Positions 25,670 to 36,900 of a stretch of DNA of 47,501 bases are shown here, piece by piece. The position numbers and the translations under genes were made by a program. Position 1 is the first letter of the stretch. Each line of letters begins with the position of its first letter. This DNA comes from Akkermansiaceae bacterium (GTDB lineage: Bacteria > Verrucomicrobiota > Verrucomicrobiia > Verrucomicrobiales > Akkermansiaceae), in contig CAIVKO010000105.1 of the NCBI GenBank assembly GCA_903906515.1, positions 1 through 47,501 on the forward strand, written 5' to 3'. Below the pieces are notes generated by a model that saw only the letters and a list, made by a program, of their open reading frames with translations, was not told where the DNA came from and ran no database searches.

Positions 25670-27925
25670 CCATTTAATTTCACATCCTATCATATCGCCT
25701 GCCTACTGCTCAGTTCGCTTGTTTTAGCCCAGCCCGGTTTGGGCGCGGCTCCCCTGCTTCTTCAATACACTGAACCCGCCATGGAGTGGGAAATGGAAGC
25801 CTTGCCCATCGGCAACGGACAGATGGGGGCCATGATTTTTGGCGGCGTCCAGAAAGAGCAAATGCAGTTCAACGAGGAAAGCCTCTGGATCGGCGACGAG
25901 AACGATACCGGTTTTTATCAGGCCTTTGGTGATATCTTTGTTGAGTTCGCGGATCCCGCCACTCCACCCGGATCCAAAGTCGCCACGCCAGCCGATTATC
26001 ACCGTGAACTCGACCTCGAGCGCGCCGTTCAAACCGTGACTTACGAAAAGAACGGGGTTCACTATCGGCGCGAAGCCTTTGCCAGCTATCCGGCCAAGGT
26101 GATCGTCTATCGCTTTACCGCAGATAAACCCGGGGCGCTCACCGGCACGGTCGTGTTGACCGACATGCACAAGGCGGCGATCCGTGCGGTCAACGACACC
26201 CTCACCTCGGTTGGCACGCTGCCTGTTAATGGAGACGCTAAAAAAAATAAACCCGGCAGCCCCGACATCAAGCCGCCGCTCAATTTTGAGGCTCAAGTCC
26301 GCGTCCTCCACGAGGGTGGCACACTCCAGGTCAACAAGGATAAAATCGTCTTCACCAACGCCACCTCCATTACCCTGCTTCTCGCGGCGGGAACCGATTT
26401 TCTCCAGGATCGCGCCCAGCAATGGAAAGGGGAGGCGCCCCATGCGAAAGTCACGGCCCGGCTGGAGGCCGCGGCCAAGCGCAGTTGGGATGATCTGCTG
26501 GCCGAACATCTCCGCGACTATCAGAATCTGTTTAAGCGGGTAAGTCTCGACCTCGGCACCAGCCCGGTCGCGGCTCTGCCGACCAATGTTCGTCTGGCTA
26601 ACTTCAAAAAAACCAAGGAGCGCGATCCCCAGTTGGAGTCGCTGCTGTTTCAATTTGGCCGATACCTGACGATCGCCTCGTCCCGTCAGGGCGGCCTGCC
26701 CGCCAATCTACAGGGCAAGTGGAATAAAACCAACCGGCCCCATTGGCGCTGCGATTACCATACCGACATCAATGTTGAGATGAACTACTGGCCCACCGAC
26801 GTGGCCAATCTTTCGGAATGTTTCGAGCCGTATTCGGACTGGATTGAGTCGATCCGCGCGGTACGAATCGCCGACACGCTCAAGACCTTTCAAAAACCGG
26901 GCTGGATCGTACGCGGCGAGTTCGGTCTGTTTGGTGGCTGCAGTTGGAAATGGGTACCCGGTGCCAGCGCTTGGCTCCTGCAAAACAGCTACGACCACTA
27001 CCGGTTCACCGGCGACAAGGAATACCTGCGTAACCGGGCCTACCCGGCCATGAAAGAAGTGTGCGACTACTGGGTGGCCAGTCTCATTGCCCAGCCCGAT
27101 GGCACCCTGGTTACCCCCGAAGGCATCAGTCCTGAACAGGGACCGGTTGAAATGGGAATTTCCTTTGATCAACAGCAAGTGTGGGAGCTTTTTAACAACA
27201 CTATTGAAGCCTCTACGGTGTTGGGTGTGGATGCCGAATTGAGGAAGGTGTTGATCGAGAAACAAGCGCACCTTCTGCCGCCTAAAATCGGAAAGTGGGG
27301 GCAGTTGCGGGAGTGGATGATCAACCAAGACGACCCGTCGAATAAACACCGCCACCTTTCACACATGATAGCCCTTTTCCCCGGTCGGCAAATTTCACCC
27401 GCCAAAACTCCGCAACTGGCAGAAGCGGCTCGGGTTTCGATGAATGCCCGCGGCGATGTGGCCACCGGTTGGAGCACCGCCAACAAGATCAACCTGTGGG
27501 CCCGGCTCCAGGATGGGGATCGCGCTTATAAACTTATTGTCAATTTTCTGAATTTGATCAAATCCCCAAAGCCGAGCATGAGCGATGGCGGCGTTTATCA
27601 AAACCTGCTCTGTGCTCACCCGCCGTTCCAGATCGATGGCAACTTCGGTTACACCGCCGGCGTCTGCGAGATGCTCATTCAAAGCCATCTCGATGAAATC
27701 CACCTACTCCCGGCCCTACCCAAAGTCTGGGCCAATGGCAGCGTCAAAGGCCTGCGTGCCCGTGGCGGATTCACGGTGGATATCGAATGGAAGGACGGGA
27801 AAGTCACCCGTTATCACATCACGTCCGCAGAACCCAAAGAAGTCAGGGTTCGGGTCAATGGCGAGCAGAAAACGGTGAAAGCTGAAAAACAGAAATCTAA
27901 CTCAACAGAAAACAACCATGAATAA
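25664..27925 (+). CDS. Secreted GH95 alpha-L-fucosidase / alpha-L-galactosidase
   Basis: Inverting GH95 enzyme, 753 residues, signal peptide about 1-28 (GLGAAP). The N-terminal super-sandwich carries the family signature [16 protein letters not shown] and ESLWIGDE. The (alpha/alpha)6 barrel starts near 310 ([16 protein letters not shown]). Predicted general acid E491 in SPEQGP. D658 in the [11 protein letters not shown] motif corresponds to the aspartate that assists the catalytic base. The conserved segment that usually reads N-I-N before E-M-N-Y-W reads D368-I-N370 here, so the first of the two active-site asparagines is aspartate. Family members cleave alpha-1,2-fucose, or L-galactose in some pectin and xylan systems. 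A Shine-Dalgarno GGAG precedes the ATG. The end overlaps the next frame by 8 bases. Confidence 0.9.
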   Translation: MKPFNFTSYHIACLLLSSLVLAQPGLGAAPLLLQYTEPAMEWEMEALPIGNGQMGAMIFGGVQKEQMQFNEESLWIGDENDTGFYQAFGDIFVEFADPATPPGSKVATPADYHRELDLERAVQTVTYEKNGVHYRREAFASYPAKVIVYRFTADKPGALTGTVVLTDMHKAAIRAVNDTLTSVGTLPVNGDAKKNKPGSPDIKPPLNFEAQVRVLHEGGTLQVNKDKIVFTNATSITLLLAAGTDFLQDRAQQWKGEAPHAKVTARLEAAAKRSWDDLLAEHLRDYQNLFKRVSLDLGTSPVAALPTNVRLANFKKTKERDPQLESLLFQFGRYLTIASSRQGGLPANLQGKWNKTNRPHWRCDYHTDINVEMNYWPTDVANLSECFEPYSDWIESIRAVRIADTLKTFQKPGWIVRGEFGLFGGCSWKWVPGASAWLLQNSYDHYRFTGDKEYLRNRAYPAMKEVCDYWVASLIAQPDGTLVTPEGISPEQGPVEMGISFDQQQVWELFNNTIEASTVLGVDAELRKVLIEKQAHLLPPKIGKWGQLREWMINQDDPSNKHRHLSHMIALFPGRQISPAKTPQLAEAARVSMNARGDVATGWSTANKINLWARLQDGDRAYKLIVNFLNLIKSPKPSMSDGGVYQNLLCAHPPFQIDGNFGYTAGVCEMLIQSHLDEIHLLPALPKVWANGSVKGLRARGGFTVDIEWKDGKVTRYHITSAEPKEVRVRVNGEQKTVKAEKQKSNSTENNHE

Positions 27926-29540
27926 CATTAAAACCATACGCCAGTCCTATGCTGACTTTTCGGTATTTATGGAGAACGGGTATATGAAGTCCGTTCGCCA
28001 TGTGTTCCGCTGTGGTATTTTCGTTGCGTCGTTGTTTACAGCGGGTACGGGCGGGGCGGTACCGGCCGATGATCAGCATCCCGTTATACCCGGGCAGGCT
28101 CTTCCAGGTTTGGTGGTATCTTCGCCCAAACTAGGCGATGCCGATTTCCCGAAGCCGTCACCCTCCGGGCGGCATAACGGAAAAGTGAAGGCGGTTCAGT
28201 CTGGAGACTATGAGCTGGTGATGATCGGTGACTCGATTACACAGTGTATTGGCGACAGCGGCGGTGAATGGGAGCCGATCAAGGCTGTCTGGAAAAAACA
28301 TTACGAACCGAGGAAAGCAATCAACCTCGGCTATAGCGGTTACCGCACCGAAAATATCCTGTGGACTTTGTCTAACGGCGAGTTGGAGTTTAAGAAATCG
28401 CCCAAGGTCTTCCGTATTCTTCTGGGTACCAACAATCTAGACGATCAGCATTATCCCCAAATCCATTCGGCTGAACAAGTGTTCGCAGGAACCCGGGCGA
28501 TCGTCAGCCTGATTCGCGGTAAGTTTCCCGATTCTAAAATTTTGATCCTGCGCATTTTGCCGTCAGGCGGCTCAAAGGATAAAACCGATTATCATCGCGT
28601 CTATTGTCGCTCTAACAAGGCGGTGCAGGCGCTTCGTGACGCCGGGGCGATGACTTCAGCGCTTGCAGACGGTGAGCATGTTTTCTGGCTGGATATCAAC
28701 CATGTTTTCATTAGACCGGACGGGACGATCAATTCCGATCTGATGCCTGATCTGATTCATCCTAATGCCGCCGGACATGAGGCGATGGCACAGGCCCTTG
28801 AGCCCGAGTTGGCCCGCTTGATGGGAGACAAGCCGATTGTAGATGAACCGGCCAACACGGCCGTCGTCCCTGCCTCAAAGCTGGAGGAAAACGGCTACGA
28901 CTGGTTGGGTCGGCATAATGAAATCATCAAGCTCGGAAAGCAGGTCGACCCCGAGGTGGTCTTCATCGGTGATTCCATTACCCATGGCTGGGGAGGGCAA
29001 CCCGTCGCCAGTTTCAGGCATGCCAGAACCCATACGATGGATCAGGTTTTTGGAAGTATCAGAACTCTCAATCTGGGTTTTGGCTGGGACCGTACGCAGA
29101 ATGTCCTGTGGCGCATTGATCATGGTGAACTTGACGGCATCAAGCCTCGTGCCGTGGTGCTCCACATCGGCACTAATAATACCTCTGGGACGAAGAAAGC
29201 GCGCCAGAATACCGCTGTGGAAATTACGGAGGGCATCCGGGCCTGCGTGATGCGTATCAGGGCAAAGCTGCCCGATGCCCGGATTATCCTGATGTCGGTC
29301 TTTCCCCGTGAAGCAAAGCCGGACCATCCGCGTCGCAAACTGATCGATGAGGTCAATAAAGTCCTTGCTGTCGAACTCGGGAACGTTCCGGGTATTACCG
29401 TTATCGATCTGGGCCCCAAATTGTGTAATTCAGATGGCACGCTTTCGCGGGACGTCTCGTTTGATTTCTGCCACCTGACGGACAATGGCTATCAATTATG
29501 GGCTGATGCGCTCACACCGATCTTGGCGCAGAAACAATGA
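27918..29540 (+). CDS. Secreted tandem SGNH hydrolase (two GDSL domains)
   Basis: Two SGNH esterase domains in one chain. Domain 1 (about 95-295): IGDSIT with S106, NLGYSG block II, LGTNN block III, and the [10 protein letters not shown] block V. Domain 2 (about 330-540): IGDSIT with S353, [17 protein letters not shown], and [11 protein letters not shown]. Both look catalytically complete, and the layout resembles platelet-activating-factor acetylhydrolase-like esterases. The first ATG (27918) overlaps the GH95 stop by 8 bases. The signal peptide ([18 protein letters not shown]) begins at an internal ATG at 27984 that has GGAG at 27971-27974, so 27984 may be the true start. Expected to deacylate oligosaccharides released by the neighbouring glycosidases; an internal gene duplication is the likely origin. 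Confidence 0.85.
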   Translation: MNNIKTIRQSYADFSVFMENGYMKSVRHVFRCGIFVASLFTAGTGGAVPADDQHPVIPGQALPGLVVSSPKLGDADFPKPSPSGRHNGKVKAVQSGDYELVMIGDSITQCIGDSGGEWEPIKAVWKKHYEPRKAINLGYSGYRTENILWTLSNGELEFKKSPKVFRILLGTNNLDDQHYPQIHSAEQVFAGTRAIVSLIRGKFPDSKILILRILPSGGSKDKTDYHRVYCRSNKAVQALRDAGAMTSALADGEHVFWLDINHVFIRPDGTINSDLMPDLIHPNAAGHEAMAQALEPELARLMGDKPIVDEPANTAVVPASKLEENGYDWLGRHNEIIKLGKQVDPEVVFIGDSITHGWGGQPVASFRHARTHTMDQVFGSIRTLNLGFGWDRTQNVLWRIDHGELDGIKPRAVVLHIGTNNTSGTKKARQNTAVEITEGIRACVMRIRAKLPDARIILMSVFPREAKPDHPRRKLIDEVNKVLAVELGNVPGITVIDLGPKLCNSDGTLSRDVSFDFCHLTDNGYQLWADALTPILAQKQ

Positions 29541-29600
29541 TTAAAATCGCATGGTTGGCATCACCAAGTGGAAAAAATTGGACGGAACCTAAAATAATGA

Positions 29601-29637
29601 ATGATTCAATATTCAATAAAGCGGAGACAGCATGAAA
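29601..29637 (+). repeat. Duplicated 37-base leader with Shine-Dalgarno, copy 2
   Basis: 32 of 37 bases match 25633-25669. GGAG lies at 29623-29626, 5 bases before the ATG at 29632. The upstream ATG (29601) opens a frame beginning MIQYSIKRR, the counterpart of MTQYSTKRR in copy 1, but here it runs on out of frame into the GH141 gene. Confidence 0.75.
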
Positions 29638-32049
29638 ATAGCAAAATCCATATACCATTATCTCGCTTGTGGGCTGTTCTGCCTGCTCGATACGCCGCGT
29701 GCTGGGGCACTGGAGATTCACGTCTCGCCGCAAGGACAGGACAGCAACCCCGGCACGTCTGTTGCGCCGCTGCAAAGCTTTGCCGCCGCCCAGCAAGCCG
29801 CCCGCCGCCTGGTCGCTCGCGAACCGGTCACGGTGACCTTTGCTGACGGGGTTTATTATCTGCCGCAGACCGTGGTGTTCACTGCCGCCGACTCCGGCAC
29901 GGCCGCCGCTCCGGTTGTCTATCAGGCCGCCACCGAACGCGGCGCAGTCCTCAGTGGCGGGGTTAAACTCGCCCTGACTTGGACGCCCTACAAGGACGGC
30001 ATCCTCCAGGCCCAGGTCCCGGCGGACCTCGACACCGAGGAGTTGTTTGTCAATGGCGAGCGGCAGGTTCTTGCCCGCTACCCCAATTTCGACCCGGCCG
30101 CCCGTTACCACAACGGACTTGCCGGGGATGCGCTCAGTCCGGAGCGGGCGGCGCGTTGGGCCAACCCCGCCGGCGGCTACTTCCACACCATGCACCCGTC
30201 GCTCTGGGGCGGCTTCGCCTTTCGGATCACCGGCAAAAATGCCGCTGGTGAGATCGTCAAGGAAGGCGGATGGCAAAACAACCGCGGTAAAGGAACCGGC
30301 CAAAAAGCCGGCTTCGTCGAAAACCTGTTTGAAGAACTCGACGCCCCCGGCGAATGGTTTCTGAATCGCACCACCCGCACCCTTTTCTATTATCCGCCCG
30401 CTGGACTCAACCTCGCCACCGCCTCGGTCGTGGCCAGTCGCCTGCGCACCCTCGTCGAGTTCTCAGGCAACGAAAAGAACCCGGTGCGCTTCGTCTCCTT
30501 GCGCGGGTTCACCTTCCAACACGCCGCCCGCACGTTCATGGATACCAAGGAGCCGCTGCTGCGCACCGACTGGGCAATCTACCGTGGCGGCGCGATCTTT
30601 TTCAACGGCGCTGAGGACTGCGCGCTCACCGACGCCCTGATCGACCAAGTCGGTGGCAACGCGGTGTTTGTCAATAATTACAACCGCCGCATCACCGTGC
30701 GTGGCTGCGAGATCCGCAAGGCCGGTGCCAGCGGTATCTGCTTCGTCGGCGATGCGAAAGCAGTACGCAATCCGCTCTTTAATTATTACGTCAAGCCCCT
30801 GAAGCTCGAAGCGATCGACCGCACGCCCGGCCCGCTGACCTCCAACTACCCCGCCGACTCGCTGGTCGAGGACTGTCTGATCTACCAGATCGGTCGGGTT
30901 GAAAAGCAGACCGCCGGCGTGGAGATTGACATCGCACAGTCCATCACCGTGCGTCACTGCTCGATCTACGACATTCCGCGCGCCGGCATCAACATCGGCG
31001 ACGGTGCCTTTGGCGGCCACCTCATCGAGTTCTGCGACGTGTTCGATACCGTGAAGGAAACCAGCGACCACGGCAGTTTTAACTCGTGGGGCCGCGACCG
31101 CTTTTGGACCCCAAAAATCGACGAGATCAACGCCCGCGTGCTGGCCGCCCCGGAGTTGCCGTTGCTCGACGTGGTCAAGCCTAACACCCTGCGCAACAGC
31201 CGCTGGCGCTGCGACCACGGCTGGGACATCGATCTTGACGACGGCTCCTCGAACTACGTCATCGAAAATAACCTGTGCCTTTCTAACGGAATTAAAAACC
31301 GCGAGGGCTATCACCGTACTGTGCAGAACAATATCATGGTGAACAACACGTTCCATCTGCACGTCTGGCCGGTGTCCAGCGGGGATAAGTTCCGGCGCAA
31401 CATCATTTTTGCCAACTACCTGCCTAAATACATGCCGCCCAAACCCGTGGGCCTGGAACTGGATTATAACCTGGTCCACCAGCCCGGGCTCACCGCGGTT
31501 CAACCGGCGAGCGAGTTGCAAAACCTGAGCGGACGCGATGAGCATTCCGTGATGGGCGATGCTTTGTTTATCAACCCGGCGGCGGGCGATTATCGGGTCA
31601 AGGAGGGTTCTCCCGCCCTGGCCCTCGGCTTCAAAAACTTCCCGATGGATCAGTTCGGCGTCAAAAAACTCGCGCTCAAGGCCATCGCCCGCACGCCCTC
31701 GTTTGGGACGGGGAAAGCCGCCGCAAAACGCGATCCCTCTGCGAAAATCTGGCTCGCGGTCCGGGTGCGCAACCTGATCGACCAAAATGAAATGTCCGTT
31801 TACGGGACGCCCGGGGTGACCGGCGTGCTGGTGCTCGACGTTCCCGCAGGCAGTGCGCTGGCAAAGGCCGGACTTCAAAAAGACGACGTGATTTTATTTC
31901 TCAACAACAAACCCGCTGACGACCTCGGACAGCTCCTCCGCCTGAGCGCCAAGCTCAAAGCTGGCGATGCCGCCACGATCGGCATCCTGCGCAACCAGAA
32001 AGCTCTCAAGCTTAACCTGACCTTCGCTGATAAGGCCCCAACCCCCTGA
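29632..32049 (+). CDS. Secreted GH141-type right-handed beta-helix enzyme with C-terminal PDZ domain
   Basis: 805 residues; signal peptide about 1-26 (RAGALE). The start of the mature protein (EIHVSPQGQDSNPGTSVAPL, then AAQQAARRL) and the segment TEELFVNGERQVLARYPNFD are typical of GH141, as is a parallel beta-helix running to about 640 with repeated turns (GCEIRKAGASGICFVGD, HCSIYDIPRAGINIGDG). Known GH141 members include an alpha-L-fucosidase from a rhamnogalacturonan-II system and xylanases. Residues about 716-800 form a PDZ-like domain (GVLVLDVPAGSALAKAGLQK, then DDVILFLNNKP). PDZ on a polysaccharide hydrolase is unusual; it may anchor or tether the enzyme. Catalytic residues cannot be assigned by eye. 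The leader is a duplicate of that of the GH95 gene. Confidence 0.85.
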   Translation: MKIAKSIYHYLACGLFCLLDTPRAGALEIHVSPQGQDSNPGTSVAPLQSFAAAQQAARRLVAREPVTVTFADGVYYLPQTVVFTAADSGTAAAPVVYQAATERGAVLSGGVKLALTWTPYKDGILQAQVPADLDTEELFVNGERQVLARYPNFDPAARYHNGLAGDALSPERAARWANPAGGYFHTMHPSLWGGFAFRITGKNAAGEIVKEGGWQNNRGKGTGQKAGFVENLFEELDAPGEWFLNRTTRTLFYYPPAGLNLATASVVASRLRTLVEFSGNEKNPVRFVSLRGFTFQHAARTFMDTKEPLLRTDWAIYRGGAIFFNGAEDCALTDALIDQVGGNAVFVNNYNRRITVRGCEIRKAGASGICFVGDAKAVRNPLFNYYVKPLKLEAIDRTPGPLTSNYPADSLVEDCLIYQIGRVEKQTAGVEIDIAQSITVRHCSIYDIPRAGINIGDGAFGGHLIEFCDVFDTVKETSDHGSFNSWGRDRFWTPKIDEINARVLAAPELPLLDVVKPNTLRNSRWRCDHGWDIDLDDGSSNYVIENNLCLSNGIKNREGYHRTVQNNIMVNNTFHLHVWPVSSGDKFRRNIIFANYLPKYMPPKPVGLELDYNLVHQPGLTAVQPASELQNLSGRDEHSVMGDALFINPAAGDYRVKEGSPALALGFKNFPMDQFGVKKLALKAIARTPSFGTGKAAAKRDPSAKIWLAVRVRNLIDQNEMSVYGTPGVTGVLVLDVPAGSALAKAGLQKDDVILFLNNKPADDLGQLLRLSAKLKAGDAATIGILRNQKALKLNLTFADKAPTP

Positions 32050-32101
32050 CCGGGTCATTCCGGCTCAACCACTTCCCGCTTTATCCAATCCTGGAATCCT
32101 A

Positions 32102-33952
32102 ATGAACATGAAACCAACTATCAAAGCCCTCGCGCTGATCCTATCACTCTCGGTCGTGCTGCCGGCCTTCGCTGCGGAGACCCCCGCAGGGAAAACCACT
32201 CCGGCAAAAACCACTCCGGCGGAGATCACTCCGACGGAGTCGATTACTGAGGACGCCTCCCCGGAGGTCGCGGAAACCCCGGAACAAAAGAAGCTCAGGG
32301 ACCAGCGGATGAAATGGTTTCGTGAGGCCCGGTTCGGTCTGTTCATCCACTGGGGCGTGTATGCCGTACCCGCCGGTGAGTGGCAGGGCAAAGGGGTCGT
32401 GTCAGCCGGAGAATGGATCATGTATACCGGCAAAATCCCTGCGGCCGAATACCGGGAGTGCGGCAAGGGCTTCACCGCCGCCAACTACGATCCGAAGGCC
32501 TGGGCGCGCCTGGCCCGCAACGCCGGTATGAAATATGTGGTGATCACCAGCAAGCATCATGACGGTTTCGCCCTGTTTGACTCGGCGGCGAGCGACTGGA
32601 ATGCGGTCAAGGCCTCCGCCGCAGGCCGCGATCTGCTCGCCCCGCTGGCCGACGCCGTGCGCGCCGAGGGCCTTAAGTTCGGCTGCTACTACTCGCAGGT
32701 CCAAGACTGGGTCAATCCGGGTGGCACGTTCTTCAAGGGCGGCAAGCAGTTTCCTCCGACCCAGCCTGGCCCATTCGACGAGTATCTGAAAAAGACCGCC
32801 TTGCCCCAGGTCCGGGAAGTTCTGGACCGTTACAAGCCAGACATTTTCTGGTGGGACACTCCGGGTAGCATCAGCAAGGAGCGCGCCCAGCCATTTGCCG
32901 ACCTGCTCGCCCAGCACCCGTCGATCATCAGCAACGACCGCCTTGGCGGGGGCTTCAAGGGCGACACCCTGACCCCTGAACAGCACATCCCGCCGCGCGG
33001 CTACCCCGGCAAGATGTTTGAGGTCTGCATGACCATGAACAACACTTGGGGATTTAAAACCAGCGACACCCATTGGAAGAGCGTGCGCGACCTGCTGCGC
33101 AATCTTTCCGACATCTCCAGCAAGGGCGGCAATTTCCTGCTCAACGTCGGCCCGACCGCCGATGGACGCATTCCCGAGGCAAGTGTGGAACGGCTCGAAG
33201 CGGTCGGCCGTTGGATGCAGGTCAATAGCGAGGCGATCTACGCCACCGAGGCCACCCCCTTTCTGCGCCGCCTGACGTGGGGACGCATCACCCAAAAAGC
33301 CGGTGACAATGGCTCGACCACGCTCTACCTGCACGTCTGGGATTGGCCGAAAGACGGTCGCCTGGTTTTGCCCGGTCTTCACTCGGTGCCCAGCGCGGGC
33401 AAGCTGCTCGCCAATGGGGTGGAGGTTATCGCCCAGTTGACCGCCGACGGTCTGGTGGTGACGTTGCCCGCCGAGGCGACCGACCCCATGATCTCGGTGG
33501 TGCGCCTGCAGTTCCCCGGCGCGTTGAGTTTGAATGAGTATCCTCTCGACGCTGAGGGCCGCATCGCGCTGACCGGTTTGGATGGCGACGGGACGGGCGG
33601 GCGTCACGGGAATTTTAAAATTCGAGGCAGCGGTGCCGATACTTATCTGACGGACTGGAAGGACTCGTATTGGACTCTCGATTACCGGGTCAAGGTGCCG
33701 ACCGCCGGAAGCTGGCAGGTGAGCGCCGAATTCGCCTCGGCAGAGCCGGCCAAGCTCATCCTGAGCAGCGGCAAGCTCAGCGCCAAGACCACCGTGCCCG
33801 CCGGGGCCGACGCGAAGGCCTGGCACACCGAGGTTCTCGCCACCCTCGATCTGCCCGCCGGCGAGCAGACGATCCAGTTGCAGGGCGAGAAAGACGGTTG
33901 GACAGCCGGCCCTGATGTCCGTCGCCTCTGGCTCAAACCGGTGAAGAAGTGA
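32102..33952 (+). CDS. Secreted GH29 alpha-L-fucosidase (class A type), third GH29
   Basis: 616 residues. Signal peptide 1-25 (VLPAFAAET), then a Thr/Pro-rich linker of three five-residue repeats (31-45) and the catalytic domain. Landmarks: FIHWG near 82, SKHHDGF (H152, H153) and DIFWWDTPG with D252 as predicted nucleophile, plus the GGNFLLNVGPTADG segment near 342. Residues about 385-470 form the C-terminal beta-sandwich and about 475-615 a CBM6-like jelly roll (NFKIRGSGADTYLTDWKDSY). It resembles the GH29 at 3641 more than the class B copy at 18523. The ATG at 32102 and the ATG two codons later are both possible starts. Its signal-peptide DNA resembles that of the next gene, whose mature protein is unrelated. 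It is followed after 26 bases by that gene. Confidence 0.92.
   Translation: MNMKPTIKALALILSLSVVLPAFAAETPAGKTTPAKTTPAEITPTESITEDASPEVAETPEQKKLRDQRMKWFREARFGLFIHWGVYAVPAGEWQGKGVVSAGEWIMYTGKIPAAEYRECGKGFTAANYDPKAWARLARNAGMKYVVITSKHHDGFALFDSAASDWNAVKASAAGRDLLAPLADAVRAEGLKFGCYYSQVQDWVNPGGTFFKGGKQFPPTQPGPFDEYLKKTALPQVREVLDRYKPDIFWWDTPGSISKERAQPFADLLAQHPSIISNDRLGGGFKGDTLTPEQHIPPRGYPGKMFEVCMTMNNTWGFKTSDTHWKSVRDLLRNLSDISSKGGNFLLNVGPTADGRIPEASVERLEAVGRWMQVNSEAIYATEATPFLRRLTWGRITQKAGDNGSTTLYLHVWDWPKDGRLVLPGLHSVPSAGKLLANGVEVIAQLTADGLVVTLPAEATDPMISVVRLQFPGALSLNEYPLDAEGRIALTGLDGDGTGGRHGNFKIRGSGADTYLTDWKDSYWTLDYRVKVPTAGSWQVSAEFASAEPAKLILSSGKLSAKTTVPAGADAKAWHTEVLATLDLPAGEQTIQLQGEKDGWTAGPDVRRLWLKPVKK
32191..32235 (+). 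repeat. Three 15-base tandem repeats in a linker
   Basis: Three 15-base units sharing a CACTCCG core encode KTTPA, KTTPA, EITPT just after the signal peptide of the GH29 protein. Such repeats change length by replication slippage and set the distance between membrane or anchor and catalytic domain. Confidence 0.7.
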
Positions 33953-33978
33953 AGTGTCATAGCAAGGGAAAAACCCCT

Positions 33979-36900
33979 ATGAACATCAAACAAACCCTCA
34001 AAGCCATCACGCTGATCTTGTCACTCGTGGTTGGCCTGGCAGCCATCGGCGCGGAAGGCCCGGCGGAAATTACCGCCGGAAAGATATCGCTGAAATTCAC
34101 GTCCGACGGGAAACCAAAATCCTTCAAGGTGGGTGATAAAGAGCTGCTGAACGAACAAAACCCAGGCATCGGCTTTGAGATTCAAGGCTTCGCTTATAAC
34201 TATGGAAATCCCTCGACGATTCGTTTCAAGGATTTGCAGTATGATGGCAAAACATTGGTGGCGAGCATTGGCGCCAATCTACGCGTTACTCTGGAGGTCA
34301 AAACAACTGACCGTTATATCGCGTTTAAGATCAGTCGGGTGGAAGGGCTTCCCCGTAAAAATCGGCTTGGGCTGCGTTTCAATATGAACGTCGCCGACAC
34401 GGTGAAAGTGCTGCCCCTGGATGCGGCCACCAAGACGTCGGCCACCGGTTGTGACATTCGCTGGCCATGGCTGTGGATGCGTTCCGACAACGTTCCCCTC
34501 GGCGGCTTTGCCCTTTATGATTCCGCGCAGGAAAAAGACGCGGCGGCCTTATTCCTTCATATTTGCCAGACCGAAAACATCGCCAAGCCTTCCGACCTCA
34601 AGGGTGAATGGGATTTGGCTGCCGCCAAGCATTTCTTTACCGACTGTCAGGCCCAGTGGGCGGACCCCGATCTGGCCGAATTGAAAAAGGCCTCCAGTCC
34701 AGGAACCGCTTCTGCCGTTGAAATTAAAGCGAATAAAATTCAATTAAAATTTTCAGCCACCGGCAAGCCAGCCGCATTTATAATCAACGGCAGCGAGGCG
34801 CTTAACGCCAAGGATCCGGGTGCCGGATTCGAGCTCTGCGGCTTCGATTATGCCGAAGGTAAGCAGGTGACTTTCCCACTCAATCAGCTCCTCTATGACG
34901 GGAAGCAACTGATTGCTTCGAATGGACGAAAGGTTAGGGTCACCTTTGAGGTCTCCATCACCGATCGCTATGTCGCATTTAAAATGAAAAGCATGGAAGG
35001 GATTTCGCCAGAAAGCCGTCTCTGGCTCCAATTCCGCATGAATACTGCGGTAAAAACCAAGGCCCTGGCCCTCGACTACATGTGCGGGGTGGGCAGGCAG
35101 GGAAACGCGATCGCGATCAACTGGTACTGGCTATGGGATAACTCTGCTAATCATCCGTTGGGCGGGTTTGCCCTCTACGCACCCACCAATGGCGAGGACG
35201 AAGACGAGACCCTGCTGCATCTGTGGGCAAACGCAGGTCTGCCGCACCCCAAAATCAAAGGGGAGTGGAATGTCGAGACCGCCCGCAAATGGCTGCTCGA
35301 CTGGCAGACTCAATTTGCCGATGTCAGCAAAATGGTGATTTCAGCCAAAACCACTGCCGAACTCTATGCGCTGGCCGACTATGCGGCCAAGATGGACATC
35401 AAGCGCCTCTATATGCACACCGACACCTGGCGTGGAGAATACTGGCCGAATAAATTCAGCTTTCTCCATCTGAACCCTGCCACCTTCCCGAAAGGCGAGG
35501 AAGACTTCCAAAAGTTTGCCAGCTATACCCGAGCCAAGGGCCTGGGACTTACCATCCATGACGTTAGCTGCTCCATTGGCAATCAGGATCCCGATTATGT
35601 GGTTGGTAAAATTGATCCACGCCTGGCCAAGTGGATTCAGGGTACCTTGGCCCAAGCCGCATCCGCGACGGACAAAACAATTTATTTCAAACCAAATCCG
35701 GGCGAAGAAATGCCGATCACCCTCGATCGAAGCATTACCGGCCCTTCTCAAACCAGCCCCCAGAACAACATTAATATCATTTGTGTTGATAGCGAATTGA
35801 TCGAGGTCGGCCAGTTTACGGACACGGACAAGGAAATGTGGACCCTCAAAAACTGCCGCCGAGGCAAGCTGCAAACAACTCCCGCCCCGCATGAGGCCAA
35901 AGCACCGCTTGCCGGCCTGCTGCGGCCCTATGGCCAGGTCTTTACCGCTAACAACGACACCACTCTAGTCGAAGAACTCGGCCGCCGCATGGCTGAATTC
36001 TACAACCGCAACAATATCGTCCACTGTATCCAGGATAGTGCCGAATCGCATACGGTCAATCATCCCTGGGGCTACGCCAAGTTTGCCCAAGCGGTCTATA
36101 CGAATTTAGATCATCCCACGACGAGCAATAATTCCGGTGGCACACCGATGCCGTGCCATTTTGAATATAAATTTAACAGTTCGAAAAAGGCCATGCGAAC
36201 CAGTGCCGACGATGAGGTCGCCAGCACGAACTCCAGCGATCAACCCGCACCCCTGACGCCCACCGAAAGAAATGGCCTCACCATCCCGCTGACAATTGCC
36301 CGAAATGGACGCCCTGCCACAACGCCTTATGAAATGTTTTCGCTCGTCGGAAAACCCGTGGCCGCCGGGCTAAGAAGTATTGGTATTTATAAACCGGAGC
36401 CGATGTTTGGCATTACCATGGAAACTCTCCAAAATCAGGGTCTGTCCGCCTACGCCGCCGCAGTTGTTGTCAATTGGAAAAAAGCCGGTCAGCTCCTGAC
36501 TGAAGCGCAAAGAGAAATGATTCTTGCCAGCTCGGACCATGTCATTTTTCGTGCTGCCAATGAACAGGGCCGTTTGAGCGTTACCCCACTGCGGATGCTC
36601 TATCGCGAAGGAATTGACATCCCCTGGAGAGAAGGTTCTGAGTTCGGCCCGATCGTACCCCGGCAATATGTGAAAACCGGCGATAACCTTGAAGTTGTAA
36701 ATCCATACGCCGATCAGGAGCCGGAATTTATCATTCACGTGATGAATGCCCTTGACGCATCCCCGGCGGCGACGCTGAGAGCCCCTCAACCAGCCACGGC
36801 CAGCGGCAAGGATGGAAGCATTATTGACAGCTATAACATTGGCGCGGGAATCAAAACTTCAGAAGGCTCTCGGGCCTCCGCGGGAAGCGCCAAAGCAGCT

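Noticed and set aside
33949-33978. GTG start for the 1223-residue protein
   Set aside because: It overlaps the upstream stop and adds ten polar residues before a good signal peptide that begins at ATG 33979.
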